The notes beneath the pieces are model-generated. The model ran no database searches. It saw only the letters and a program-made list of their open reading frames with translations, and was not told the origin of the DNA. A stretch of DNA of 64,000 nucleotides from Clarkia xantiana subsp. parviflora (taxonomy: Eukaryota > Streptophyta > Magnoliopsida > Myrtales > Onagraceae), in assembly GCA_036873135.1 (NCBI GenBank), contig JAPTYO010000007.1, forward strand, positions 15,482,763 through 15,546,762. The letters are read 5' to 3'. The position numbers were made by a program, and so were the translations under genes. Shown here piece after piece: positions 23,774 to 34,328 of the stretch; positions within the stretch are counted from its first letter, which is position 1, and each line of letters begins with the position of its first letter.

Positions 23774-25112
23774 GGGTTAAGAACACAATAGGGGCCTGAA
23801 TGTTTGCCCATGTTGCCAAAAGGGGTCTGAATTGAAAAAACGTATTATTAAGGGCCTGAATTTTGAGTTTTGTGTATAAGTGAGGTCTCCGTCCAAATTT
23901 TCTGTTAAAAGTAACGGAAAGTGGTCACATGCCAAGCATGTGACCAAAAATAATTTGAAAACCCGAAAATGCCCTTTGACCAAAGTGGGTCTCTTATAGG
24001 TTTGACCTAAAATGACGAAAATACCCTTTAAGCCACCACAGCTCCGGCGACCACCATCACCCGACTCCGGCGACCACCACCGACCTCCGGCGACCACCAC
24101 CGGCCTCCGGCGACCACCACCGGCCTCCGGCGACCACCTCCGACCTCCGGCGACCACCGAAAAGCTCCGATCGGAGCCAAAAAAGCTCCGATCGGAGCCA
24201 AAAAAGCTCCGATCGGAGCCACAGGGCTCCAGATCGGAGCTCTGTGGCTCCGATCGGGGCCACAGAGCTCCAGATCGGAGCTCTGTGGCTCCCGATCGGA
24301 GCCACAGGGCTCCAGATCGGAGCTCTGTGGCTCCGATCGGGAGCCACAGAGCTCCGATCTGGAGCCCTGTGGCTCCCGATCGGAGCTCTGTGGCTCCGAT
24401 CGGGAGCCACAGAGCTCCGATCTGGAGCCCTGTGGCTCCCGATCGGAGCCACAGAGCTCCGATCTGGAGCCCTGTGGCTCCCGATCGGAGCCACAGAGCT
24501 CCGATCTGGAGCCCTGTGGCTCCCGATCGGAGCCACAGAGCTCCGATCTGGAGCCCTGTGGCTCCGATCGGGAGCCACAGAGCTCCGATCTGGAGCTTTG
24601 TGGCCCCGATCGGAGCCACAGAGCTCCGATCGGAGCTTTGTGGCTCCGACCGGAGCTCCAAAGCTCCGACCGGAGCTCCAAAGCTCCGATCGGAGCTCCA
24701 AAGCTCCGATCAGAGCTTTTTTGGCTCCGATCGGAGCTTCGGAGCTCCAATCGGAGCTTTTTTGGCTCCGATCGGAGGCCGGTGGTGGTCGCCGGAGGCC
24801 GATGGCGGTCGCCGGAGCCGGGTGGTGGTCGCCGGGCGGTGGCCGGAGCGTGGTGGCCTTAATTGCATAATTAGTGTGTAGGGGTATTTTAGACATTTCA
24901 CATTTTATTAATTAAATTGATAAATTGTATAATAATTACAAAAGGGTATTTTTGTCTTTTCACGTGAATCTGTTAGATTTAACAGAAAATTTGGACGGAT
25001 ACTTGAAAAAACACAAAACTCAAAATTCAGGCCCTTAATAATACGTTTTTTCAATTCAGACCCCTTTTGGCAACATGGGCAAACATTCAGGCCCCTATTG
25101 TGTTCTTAACCC
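23774..25112. mobile_element. Fold-back Mutator-like element with GC-rich palindrome array, 9-bp TSD
   Basis: Both ends start GGGTTAAGAACACAATAGGG, and by eye the first 102 bp of the two inverted ends are identical. The flanks ttaatacta at 23765-23773 and 25113-25121 are a perfect 9-bp duplication. Inside come ggcgaccacc-type repeats (24045-24160), then a dense array of gctccgatcggagc palindromes (24165-24780), then ggtggtcgccgg repeats (24780-24860). There is no transposase. Long frames of 200-290 codons on both strands are an effect of the stop-free repeat and are not genes. The near-identical termini suggest a young insertion. Confidence 0.9.
24165..24780. repeat. Array of gctccgatcggagc palindromes
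   Basis: A run of roughly two dozen copies of a self-complementary gctccgatcggagc core, with variants gatctggagc and cccgatcggagc, spaced by ttttttgg, cacag or tgtgg. Each unit can pair with itself or with its neighbours, so single strands could form extensive hairpins. Shorter versions occur in 25540-25780 and 33260-33970. Confidence 0.85.
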
Positions 25113-25292
25113 TTAATACTATAATCATTTATAAATTCTAAAGACAAAATATTTCAACTCAATACGCATAATTATTAAAATTATATTAATTAAAACATTA
25201 TATATATAGTTTTATACGATAATTTCATTAAAAAAATGCAACGAAAAAGACTAACTCATTTTATACGAACATCATGTGCATTATTATAATAA

Positions 25293-26162
25293 GGGTTAAT
25301 AATCTATGAAAGGTCTGAAGTTTGACCCATGTTAACCGGAGAGGTCTGAAGTTTCAAAAGTTAATATGGAATGTCTGAAGTTTCAAATTTGTTGATATAA
25401 GAGGTCTCCGTTAATTTTTTCCGTTAAAACTGACTGAAGTTGGTCACGTATTTGGCAAATTAAATTTCAATGCCCTTCTATCAAGTGTGCCCCTCACATG
25501 TGTCTGACCACCACCCAAGGCCGACGACGACCACCAATCGGGGCCAGTGGGCTCCAGATCGGGGCCCCCTTGCTCCGATTAAGCCACAACAGGCTCGGTC
25601 GGAGCCCTCCGTGGCCCGAATCGTGGCCAGCAGCCCCAATTGGGGTTGCTGGTCCCGATTGGGGTGGCGACCACCACCAATCGGGGCTGGCGACAACCAA
25701 TTGGGGTGGTGGCCGGCCCTAATCGGTGGCTGCCTGCCCCAGTTGGGGCTGGTCGGCCCTGATTGGGGCTGGCCGGCTCGATTAATGGTCGCCGTCGACC
25801 TTGGGTGATCGGCGGCCTGGGGTGGTGGCCGGTGGACTTGTGCGGTGACGGAGAAAACAATGGGGACTCAATATAAAAATCATTAAAACTTAAGAATATA
25901 AATCTGAGGACTAAATTGAACAAAATAAAAAATAGGGACTCAATTCTTAATTTGATTTCAGGGGTAATTTTGTCATTTCACATTTACTCAAATAAGGTAT
26001 TAAATAAAACAAAATATTAAAATGGACAAAAGTGTCATTTCAGACCATTCTGTTAAATTTAATCCTAAAAATGGACGGAAAACCAAATTTCAACAAAATT
26101 GAAACTTCAAACCTTCCATATTAACTTTGGTCAAACTTCAAACCTTTCATAGGTTATTAACC
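25293..26162. mobile_element. Fold-back Mutator-like element, 9-bp TSD
   Basis: The left end is GGGTTAATAATCTATGAAAG and the right end in reverse complement GGGTTAATAACCTATGAAAG. The 9-bp flanks ttataataa (25284-25292 and 26163-26171) are identical. The centre (25510-25840) is GC-rich with degenerate ccaatcggggc and gaccaccacc repeats. A partial copy of the same subfamily lies at 28720-29342. No transposase is present. Confidence 0.88.
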
Positions 26163-26642
26163 CTTATAATAACAAGTTATAAAGTATATGAAAAATAAAA
26201 AACTAATAATAATAACAATAACATTATCATAATAATCTATAAAGATAATATAAAATATTTTATCTATTTAATAAATAATAATAAAATAATAATCATAACA
26301 TAATGTTGGATGTAATCTCACATTACGTTGAATGAAGTTTGTACGTAATCTCATATTACACACATTACGTCGTTTGGCAAACCAAACAACGTAATGTAAA
26401 TGTAATGCGAGACGTAATGTGAGATTATATCCCACATTACATCTGACTCCAAATACAAGTTTCAGAGAATGCGAATCGATTTATCAAAATGCTGGAGAAA
26501 AATCCTACTCCATCAATCATCTCTTATTATTTGTTCAAGAGTGAAATCCAATTTGGATGGAACATAAAGAAAACACCACATATGCCAAAATACCAGAATT
26601 AAAAGGCATGTCTGCAATTTGTTCAATACATCATCATGGAGT

Positions 26643-28041
26643 TTAATGATGCTCATTCTTGGTTTCGAATAGACCATCTGGACCTGCAAGGTAAGCCATG
26701 ATTTCAGTGATTGGAAACTATAATGCTGACAGAAAACAAGTAATTTTGTAACTAAACGAAGGAGACGCTTTAATGTTGCATCATCAAGGTAATTCCATTA
26801 AAGACTCCAACAAAATGATTATCTATCCAATGAATGATGCTATTAACCCCATATTTTCATTTGGAATGAAGCAGATCCAAAATTACAGATAGAAATTCCT
26901 AAATTGACACCCCCTAGCTTTCAGAGAAGCTTTTATGCCCATGATTACGATATGCCTTGATGAAGAATTTTCTAATGTTGTAATAATCATCATGAAGAAT
27001 CAGTGCAATGTCCTAACTATTCTATTTTTCAGCTTCAAATAGCAGTAGTAGAGAAACTTAAACTCCATAAATGGTGCTCAATCAGAAGCATATCCATTTA
27101 ACCATACCAAACAACTGTTTTCTTTGATGAAAACAAACAACAAAAAGAAGACAACTGCTGAAGTCATAAGAGAGATAGATTGAGAAGTGTACCCCAGGGG
27201 AACTCCTTGTTGCGAATGTGCAAGAATGGGTATGCCTGTAGATAAGATCATCAAAAAGAGTCAACCAGACTTCCAAAAGACTAAACTAATAGACACGTAA
27301 AATTGCTAGTATCATCAAGTAATACAAACACAACCTAAAAGCAAAAATGCATATTTGAGTATGACATCACCTTCCATCAGAAAAAAAAAACAAGAACTTC
27401 TAATGATGGGATCGAAAAAGCTTACAGGAGGCTCTTCATGGTGAGCATGCCCCTTGGAAAGAATGACAATGGCCAAAATAGTGCAACTTGCAGCGCCTAA
27501 ATATGTAATCTTCTCCCACTTTGCCGTTTCATCTATAAAAAAATGATCATATATATATATATAAAAATCAAACTTCTTGAAGATATTGCTACAAACTATA
27601 AGCTGATCAAATAACGATTTCACATTTCCCAATCCACATTAGAAATCTCTAAGATTAGAGGATAAACATCTCGCGATACACCCAATTCAAAATTGACCAC
27701 TTTTCACACGCAATTAGCTAATTTGGCGTAGATTCAGATTTATCTCAAGCCTAAAATCATTTGAGAGCAAAGCCCTAATTGCACAACTATCTGACAACAC
27801 CAATATGGACAATCCAAGCAGATATAATCCATCAGGAGGAGATCATCATACGAATTCCGAATCTCAAAAAAAATTATTATAGTTATTATAGATTAGAAAA
27901 ATGTCAAAAGAAATAGGTGAGGGAAGAGAACGTACAGGCATCGTCGTGGCCAGCACTGGAAGAGAAACTCCGCTTAGGGGCCGGAGAGAAACGGGAGCCG
28001 CATCGGAGGGCGGTTCGAAAAGCAGATCGCGCCATTGCCAT
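26643..28041 (-). CDS. COX6A: Cytochrome c oxidase subunit 6a, mitochondrial
   Basis: Small nuclear-encoded subunit of respiratory complex IV in the mitochondrial inner membrane. Exons on the minus strand: 28041-27936, 27532-27426, 27235-27193, 26683-26643; 98 aa, close to the usual plant length. The N-terminus MAMARSAFRTALRCGSRF is rich in Arg and Ser, as a mitochondrial presequence should be. One transmembrane segment follows (ITYLGAASCTILAIVILSKG), then the family signature HIRNKEFPWG and PDGLFE near the C-terminus. All three introns are GT..AG and frame is kept. Two ATGs lie two codons apart; the first is taken. I see nothing broken. Confidence 0.93.
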
Positions 28042-28719
28042 CGTCGATCTAGTTTATCTCAATCTGTAAATCAGTGTTGACGACGGCCACTCGAATTATA
28101 CACAGCCTCCTGCGAAATAGTGAAACTGCAATCAACCGGAAATTCGGCCCAAAAAAAAAAAATCAGCCGGAAATACCAAAATTTCAGGGAACCCTAATGT
28201 TTTGATATGGCTACAGAACAGATAGATCTACGAGACTGTCACAGTTTGAAACGGTCTTTTTCTGAATAATCAAAAGTCTCTATAAACTTGTCCACTCTAA
28301 AATATTACTTAAAATGGTTTACCTGTCGACCAAACAGGACGTGCAGAAAGTAACGACCGTTACATTAAGGTTTGATCCCTACAACGGAACTATAACTCTC
28401 ATGGCTGTGCCGCCTCCACCACAGGACTTGGTGGCCGCGATGGACCTGGAGTCTTCTTTAGGATCGGGGTTCTGGCCCTTATGGTGCCGGGTCATTGTGG
28501 CGAGAGAAGCAGCATCGTCACTCCATCGAGATGTTATGAAGTGGTCAGAGAGTACAAGGACGAAAAGCAACAATGGCGTTGGGTTCGAATAAGGATATTG
28601 TTAGGATATAGTACATCCAAACATATTTAATGGGATATTCAAACGCAGTAAACCAAAATTAATCGAACTAGATCAGAAAACCAACATATTAACAATAAAA
28701 TACTAATATAAAAATGCCG
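28042..28719. other. Spacer upstream of COX6A
   Basis: This should hold the COX6A promoter and leader. A 92-codon plus-strand frame (28314-28592) has no recognisable domain and no element ends; it is left unassigned. Confidence 0.4.
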
Positions 28720-29342
28720 TTGTTAATAACCTATGAAAGGTCTGAAGTTTGACCTATGTTAATCGGAGAGGTATAAAATTTCAAATGTTAATATGAGAGG
28801 TTTGAAGTTTCAACTTTGTTGATATAAAATGTCTCCGTTAATTTTTTCCGTTAAAACTGACAGAAGTTGGTCACGTACTTGACATATGACCGGAAATAAA
28901 ATTAAATCTAAAAAATGTACTTCTATCAAAGTGTGCTCACATGCTTGAAATGAAAAGACGAAAATGCCCCCCTAACTTGAAAAGACAAAAATGTCTCAAT
29001 CATTGCCGGCCACCACCCGTGACCGGCAACCACCACCCAAGACCGGCGACGACCGCCACCCAAGTCGGCGACGACCACCAATCGGTCTAGCAACCACCAA
29101 ATCGTGGCTGGCAGCCACCGATTGGGCCGGGCACCGCCCCAATTGGTGGTGGCCGGCCCCGATAGGTGGTGGCCGTCAACCCAATCGGGGTCGTCGGCCT
29201 TGGATGGTGATCGGCGGCCTCGGGTGGTGGCCGGTGGACTTGTGCGCTGACGGAGAAAACAATAGGGACTCAATTGTAAAAATTAAAACTTTATTAATAT
29301 AAATTTGATGACTAAATTGAACAAAATAAAAAATAAGGACTC
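28720..29342. mobile_element. Truncated fold-back Mutator-like element
   Basis: The left end (ttgttaataacctatgaaag) and interior (cgttaattttttccgttaaaactgac, GC-rich ccaccacccaag/ccaatcgg centre, then gactaaattgaacaaaataaaaaata) follow the element at 25293-26162 step by step. The match stops at about 29342, where RMD5-like pseudogene sequence begins, so the right third and right terminus are missing. Confidence 0.75.
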
Positions 29343-30285
29343 TTGCTTCTTTCCCGCCATCACTGTTGTGAACTTGAGAAGAGGCGGCAATGCCTTCACA
29401 GACACCAGCAGCAACTGTCACCCCCAATGGACTCAGGAAAGACTGCCCTAGTAAATTACAGAACTGGGTAGCTACTTCTTGGCTCAATTTGTCCCAATGT
29501 GTTGAGGACAGCAGTTCAGAGTAAGGGCTCTGGTCAAGCTTGTTGGACCATAAAAGACATGCCATGAGCTTCTGTATTTCGCCCGGCTGCGAAAGGAGAA
29601 AGATTTGTTCTTGGGTATTTGAGAGCCTCTTTTCTGGTTCCATTCTGCACGATTTCCAACAACTGCATTTGATGGAGCTTAAGTTGGAGATTTGGCCCGT
29701 TTGTTTTGAGTTTGGAAGCTGCCCAACTCAAAGCAGGGCCTAGGTCTTGGTTCCTCATTGCTTCAAGTATCTGATACAACTCCTCATATGGAGATTTTGT
29801 TATTTCTGCCTCCTCGATTGTTGCCTCACACTAGCAAAGGAGTCACCCACCTCAAAAAGACCCTGTCGGTAGAAATGGCTTGCGATGATTTGGTTGATAG
29901 TTGGGGTCGATAGTTCTGTAAGCCTTGGAGATGTCTGGATTGAAGGATTTGTCGAGGAGGTTTGTGTATTTGTTGATTGATACGTTGAGATCCTTTTGTT
30001 TGTGTGGCTTCTAATTGGGAAAGTGGGCCCACTTCCTTTATCTTTAGATCGGAAAGCACAGGTTTGGTATTGGGTTGTTGTTGGGTCTGTTGCAGCTTTT
30101 CTAGAGATGAGAATTTCTAGAGTGACTTGATGGATGACTTCTTGGGATTTAGAATAGGTGAGTCTTTGTTTCTTGGTGACCCTTTCAAATGCATCTTTAA
30201 TGGCATTCGCTTCCATTTTTGGTCTTCTAATCTACTGATAATGGATGACCTGAATGATGAAATTGGGATCAACTTCTCCTTCTTC
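29343..30285 (-). pseudogene. RMD5-like (GID/CTLH E3 ligase subunit) pseudogene fragment
   Basis: Intronless remnant of an RMD5-type gene, whose product is the RING subunit of the GID/CTLH ubiquitin-ligase complex. Recognisable blocks in order: [19 protein letters not shown] from the ATG at 30216, TINQIIASHFYRQGLFEVGD (the LisH region), MYQILEAMRNQDLGPALSWA (CTLH), then EIQKLMACLLW, LDQSPYSELLSSTHWDKLS and FCNLLGQSFLSPLGVTVAAG (CRA region). At least three frame changes separate these blocks. The C-terminal RING part is absent because the copy ends at 29343, where a truncated transposon begins. Sequence at about 30217-30285 looks like the original 5' leader and is joined directly to SEC15-like coding sequence. 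Non-functional. Confidence 0.85.
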
Positions 30286-31578
30286 ATCACCATCTGCTCG
30301 TAAGTATCGTTACTCAGGATACTCACGATTTGCTGCCTACACTCTTCCAGAAGAAGCTCGTGATACTTGTCCCGGCAATTATCTAGAGACTCGAAGAGAG
30401 GACCCACTTGATAGCCATACTGCCTAAGAGTTGCACCAAGAAGAGTGACATAGTCCTTTACAAGGAGAAGATGGGTCGCAGATTCCATATGGGAGAAGTT
30501 GTCTTCTTATACTGACACCATCTTGGCAGCAGCCGTATCCCACATGGCCTCAAGCTGATCAGCAGCTAAAACCCCACCAGAAGTTCTCAAAACTCCATCT
30601 TAGACTATAAAATAGCCTGCAATCTGGGCATAAAATGACTGATAGGACTCCACAAATGGCATTGACGAAGACACCTGCAAGTCCGAACTAAGTTGCAACA
30701 TTCGGTTCTTGTAGTAGTAGTCACGGAACTGCTCTGGAATTCCAAGACACGTGTGGATGTGATAAGCACAGTAAAGTGGGGTCAAACTTCAAGACAAACT
30801 CTTCATCAATTTCCTCCACATCAAGAGAATACCCGAAATCCCCCAATGTCTGTTCCTCAGCTTTCCTCTGGCGTCCCAGCATTTCCTCATCCCTCTGTCG
30901 GCAAGATGCAGTATGTCCTATCGCTGTTTGTCCAATACTTTTTGCAGAGCTCCTCACTAGCACAAGCCATTCATTAAACTGACTGCTCACTTTCTTCTCA
31001 ATATACATTTTCATAACCGGTATTCTCTTCTCAATCACCATTTTCAGAGTTCTCGCTGGAATGCTCCGCAAGTAATTCTTCTCTATCAGGTCCATAGTTT
31101 TCAAAGCAGGATAGAACTTTCCTTTGGAAATATGGCTGTTGAATTTCACGCAGTGCTCTAAAACTTGAATGCATGGCTTGGAACTCTTGATAGCTTCAGT
31201 GACATTTCTTTTAATCGAATAGGACTCAAGAAGTTCCTCCACTTTAATGAGAAGAGCCGTCCCAACCTCTTGAAGTTTAAAATTATCACTTGCAAGCTCA
31301 CTTTCAGTTCTTCGGCATCAACTAAAACTCCACGGAGCTCATCAACAGCAAGAATTAATTCCTCATAGTGGGGCTCGCACAAGTCCCTCTATTTCTGCTT
31401 CCTTCTTTCGCATAACAATCTTGAGCTGCTGCAAGAGAGATTCAGGGCGACCCATCTCAAAAGCCAGCCTGACAATGGGACCCAAATCCTCTCCATTGCT
31501 GATTGATGTTGCAAGGACCAAATCCTCACCCGCATCTCCATTCTCTGCAACAGCTCTCCTCTTTGGCTTGATGTTCAT
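30286..31578 (-). pseudogene. SEC15-like exocyst subunit pseudogene, 5' half
   Basis: Remnant of a SEC15 gene (exocyst tethering complex, vesicle delivery to the plasma membrane). Starts MNIKPKRRAVAENGDAGEDL at 31578. Further blocks are HYEELILAVDELRGVLVDAE, ALKTMDLIEKNYLRSIPA, IGQTAIGHTASCRQRDEEML, AYHIHTCLGIPEQFRDYYYK and [20 protein letters not shown]. Frame changes near 31370, 31290 and 30775, plus stop codons around 30490-30600, break it. It covers about 430 of the roughly 790 codons of a full SEC15 and then passes into the RMD5-like leader at about 30285, in the same orientation. There are no introns, which for SEC15B also fits the known intronless gene structure. Confidence 0.88.
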
Positions 31579-31959
31579 TTTTTTTAGCTCAATACTCAAA
31601 AGGACTGCACTCAAAGTATTGCAATGCAAAGAGAAGCAAATAGGTTGTTACTCTAGACATACAAGTTCTTAGAATCACATATATATATATATATATAAAA
31701 TAAAACAAATGCAAATCATCATACACACCCTTTAGTTGAAGTTGGGATCAAGACCCTCACAACTGGAAAATGTCATGTGCATAGATTTTCTGTTCACAAA
31801 AGAATAGACTTCAGTTGACTACTAGGCAGCTATGTTTTTGCTACTTCACCAACAATGTGAAGGAAAAAAAAACTTCTAAAAGACAACAGAGACGGAGCTT
31901 CCCACAAGAACGGAAGGAGCTACCAAAGACGAAACTCTCTCATTTGAGCTAAACATTTA
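31579..31959. other. Flank of the SEC15-like pseudogene
   Basis: Possible remnant of the SEC15 leader or promoter, with a short (TA)n run at about 31680-31697. No gene seen. Confidence 0.4.
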
Positions 31960-32250
31960 TTTTTTAAAAAAGTTAAGGAATCACAATAATCAATCAGATC
32001 ATTGTTCAACACTGTATTATATCATAGCCTATTGATTTTGTGTTCGGTTGCGTCATTCTTTCTGCAAGTCACAGAGATCATTGTTTAATAAGAGAATTCG
32101 TCTCAGCCAATCGATCCTCTCCCCCAATCTGCAGTCTAACTAACTAGAACAATACTCCATTAAAAAAAAGGTAGTATCAGAGTCATGATTGAGCACCAAG
32201 ATGGAGCCATATCCACATTTGACGAGTTGAAGCTTCTCCGGTGACATATA
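31960..32250 (+). mobile_element. Possible LTR retrotransposon remnant with tRNA-Met primer-binding-like site
   Basis: The sequence tagtatcagagtc at 32172-32184 differs by two bases from tggtatcagagcc, the usual plant primer-binding site for initiator tRNA-Met, and is followed by atgattgagc, as in many Copia elements. The 200 bp upstream could be the end of a decayed LTR. I did not find the other LTR or any gag-pol sequence. Confidence 0.35.
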
Positions 32251-32837
32251 AAATTACCTGAATCGGGGGGGAATGAAGATGAAGGCTGCTGCAGTGCTGC
32301 GTATGGAGAAGATGTATCCAACACAGGAGTGAAGCCTGGCTGCTGTTGTAAGAGCCGTGTGTCTCACCATTGGTGTCTCTCTTGCTACTCCATCCGATTT
32401 ACGCATAATAGTGGCAGAAATTATTTATAGAGACCATCACTAGAAACGTGTGGTTCTGCGTAATAATAGCATACAATACACAACAGAGGGTTGTTATTCA
32501 TATTGCATTTCACAGTAAAGTAAAACTCTTTTTTCCCATTTGACTTTGCAAATTATAGTTCAATATGTTTGAAAACCAATGAGTCAATGCAAAATGATAA
32601 AAAGCATAAGAGTATGAAGCCTCCTGCAACGTCTAGTAGGATGAGGAACATGAAACTTACAGGTCATCTTCCAATTTCTGAGACTGTGTTCTTCGGCATT
32701 CCATGCATGCATCTGCACTATAACAGATTCACCATCCTCGTAAGAGGTCCATATAGGCATTTAACTGCAATAATAGGGGTAAATTCAACTTTGCAAATGA
32801 TATACACAGCCATCTAGTGGGGGTCACATAAAAATTA
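32251..32837. other. Spacer without a recognisable gene
   Basis: Short frames only, such as a plus-strand 82-codon frame at 32569-32817 without a domain. No element ends identified. Confidence 0.4.
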
Positions 32838-34319
32838 GGGTTAAGAACCTATGAAAGGTCTGAACTATCACTCATGTTAACGGGAGAGGTCTGAAATTTA
32901 AAAAGTTAATAACAGAGGTCTGAAATTTCAATTTTGTTGATTTGAGGTTTTCCGTCCATTTTTAGGGTTAAATTTAACAGAATTGTGTGAAATGACATTT
33001 TTGCCCCTTTATTATTTTGTTTTATTTAATATCTTATTTAAGGAAATGTGAAATGTCAATTTTACCCCTAAAGTCAAACTAAAGCCACCCAACTCCGGCC
33101 ACCGCCACTTGACTCCGGCCACCACCACCCGACTCCGGCCACCACCACCCGACTCCAGCCACCACCACCCGACTCCGGCGACCACCACCTCGACTCCGAC
33201 GACCACCACCTCGGCTCCGGTGACCCGACTCCGGCCACCACCTCAGCCAAAAAGCTCCGATCGGGGCCAAAAAAGCTCCGATCCGATTGAACGGTTCCTT
33301 GCCTCTAACGAAACATCGCCATTTTCACCATGGAAAGAACCAGAAGCAATTTACCAAAAAGAAAAAAAACAACAGAGACGATAATGCTCAGTAGTGTATT
33401 TCTCGTCCCTTCATTTTTTTCTGCTCCCATTTTATGTGGACTCCATTTTGCAGAGTCACCATAACCAGAGACACTGACAAGACAGTGCTGGTACGATGTA
33501 GCTCCTGGGTATGATATCCGCTGGATTTCAGTTTATGGCCGCATGTCTCTTGTCTCCCTCCCTGCTCCACACTAATTTATTTACACAGCAACAATTCCTT
33601 AATTCATACGACGATGGGTTCCGTGGGGTCTTCTATTTAACTGGGTTCTAGCCATCTCCAAAATCAGATATCATAAAAATCGAAGCTTTATCAATGGCGA
33701 AGTTGAAATTCTCAGGCTCAGAAGATCAAGAACCTCTGCTCTTGTGCAGAGCTCGCATCAAGAACAAAAAAGCTGGTGCTTTGGTACTGTTTCTGAAATG
33801 GGTTCTGAGGGTTTCGATGTGGGTTCTGAAATGGGCTCCGATCGGAGCTTTTTTGGCTCCGATCGGAGTCCAATCGGGCCGGTGGCTCCGATCGGAGCTC
33901 AATCGGGGCCGGTGGCTCCGATCGGAGTCCAATCGGGGCCGGTGGCTCCGATTTTGGCCCAATCAGAGCTTTGGTGGTGGTCGCCGGAGTACGGTGGTGG
34001 TCGCCGGAGTACGGTGGTGGTCGCCGGAGTACGATTGGTGGTCGCCGGAGTACCGTGGTGGCTTCAAGGGCATTTTGGTCTTTTCACTCCAAGCATGTGA
34101 GGGGCACACTTGATAGAAGGGCATTTTTGGAAATTTATTTTATTTCCGGTCACATGCTTGGCATGTGACCAACTTCCGTTAGTTTTAACGGAAAAAACTA
34201 ACGGAGACCGCTGTTATCAACAAAACAGAAATTTCAGACATCTGTTATTAACTTTTTAAATTTCAGACCTCTCCCGTTAACATGGGTGATAGTTCAGACC
34301 TTTCATAGGTTCTTAACCC
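32838..34319. mobile_element. Pack-MULE-like fold-back element with apparent captured sequence, 9-bp TSD
   Basis: The ends are GGGTTAAGAACCTATGAAAG on both sides. The flanks taaaaatta (32829-32837 and 34320-34328) are a perfect 9-bp duplication. The arms run about 450-490 bp. The left holds ccaccacccgactccgg repeats and aaaagctccgatcgg. The right holds gctccgatcggagc and ggtggtcgccggagtacgg repeats. The central part, about 33290-33833, lacks these repeats, has gene-like base composition and no counterpart in the sister elements at 23774 and 25293. It is read as captured host DNA. Confidence 0.88.
33290..33833 (+). pseudogene. Probable captured host gene fragments inside the Pack-MULE
   Basis: Two coding-looking pieces lie on the plus strand. 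The first ends a protein (LASNETSPFSPWKEPEAIYQ, then KEKKQQRR and a TAA at about 33380). The second starts one, from an ATG at 33694 (MAKLKFSGSEDQEPLLLCRA, then RIKNKKAGALVL), and runs into the element's palindromic repeat, so the predicted 139-aa frame is a chimera. Between them are 300 bp that could be a 3' end plus a promoter and leader. This fits capture of a junction between two neighbouring genes, or of pieces of one. I do not recognise the source genes. Confidence 0.5.
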
Positions 34320-34328
34320 TAAAAATTA

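Larger units (their letters stand above)
23523..26454. mobile_element. Older MITE-like element split by two later insertions
   Basis: The left part (23523-23764) starts gggggcgtttggatgtacg and is full of gtaatgtg/gattac motifs. The right part (about 26172-26454) carries the same motifs inverted and ends near catctgactccaaatac. Between them lie two complete GGGTTAA fold-back elements, each with its own 9-bp TSD. The left end resembles Tourist/PIF-Harbinger termini, but I could not confirm a 3-bp TSD. Related blocks occur at 778-950 and 1497-1695. Confidence 0.5.

Noticed and set aside
23777..24901. Several 200-290 codon open frames on both strands with SDRS/APIGA/PPATT repeats
   Set aside because: They come from a stop-free, self-complementary GC-rich repeat inside a transposon; frames are open in every phase and on both strands, with no start context or domain.
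28314..28592. 92-codon plus-strand frame between COX6A and the truncated transposon
   Set aside because: No domain, no splice partners and no upstream promoter signal beyond chance; it could be noise.
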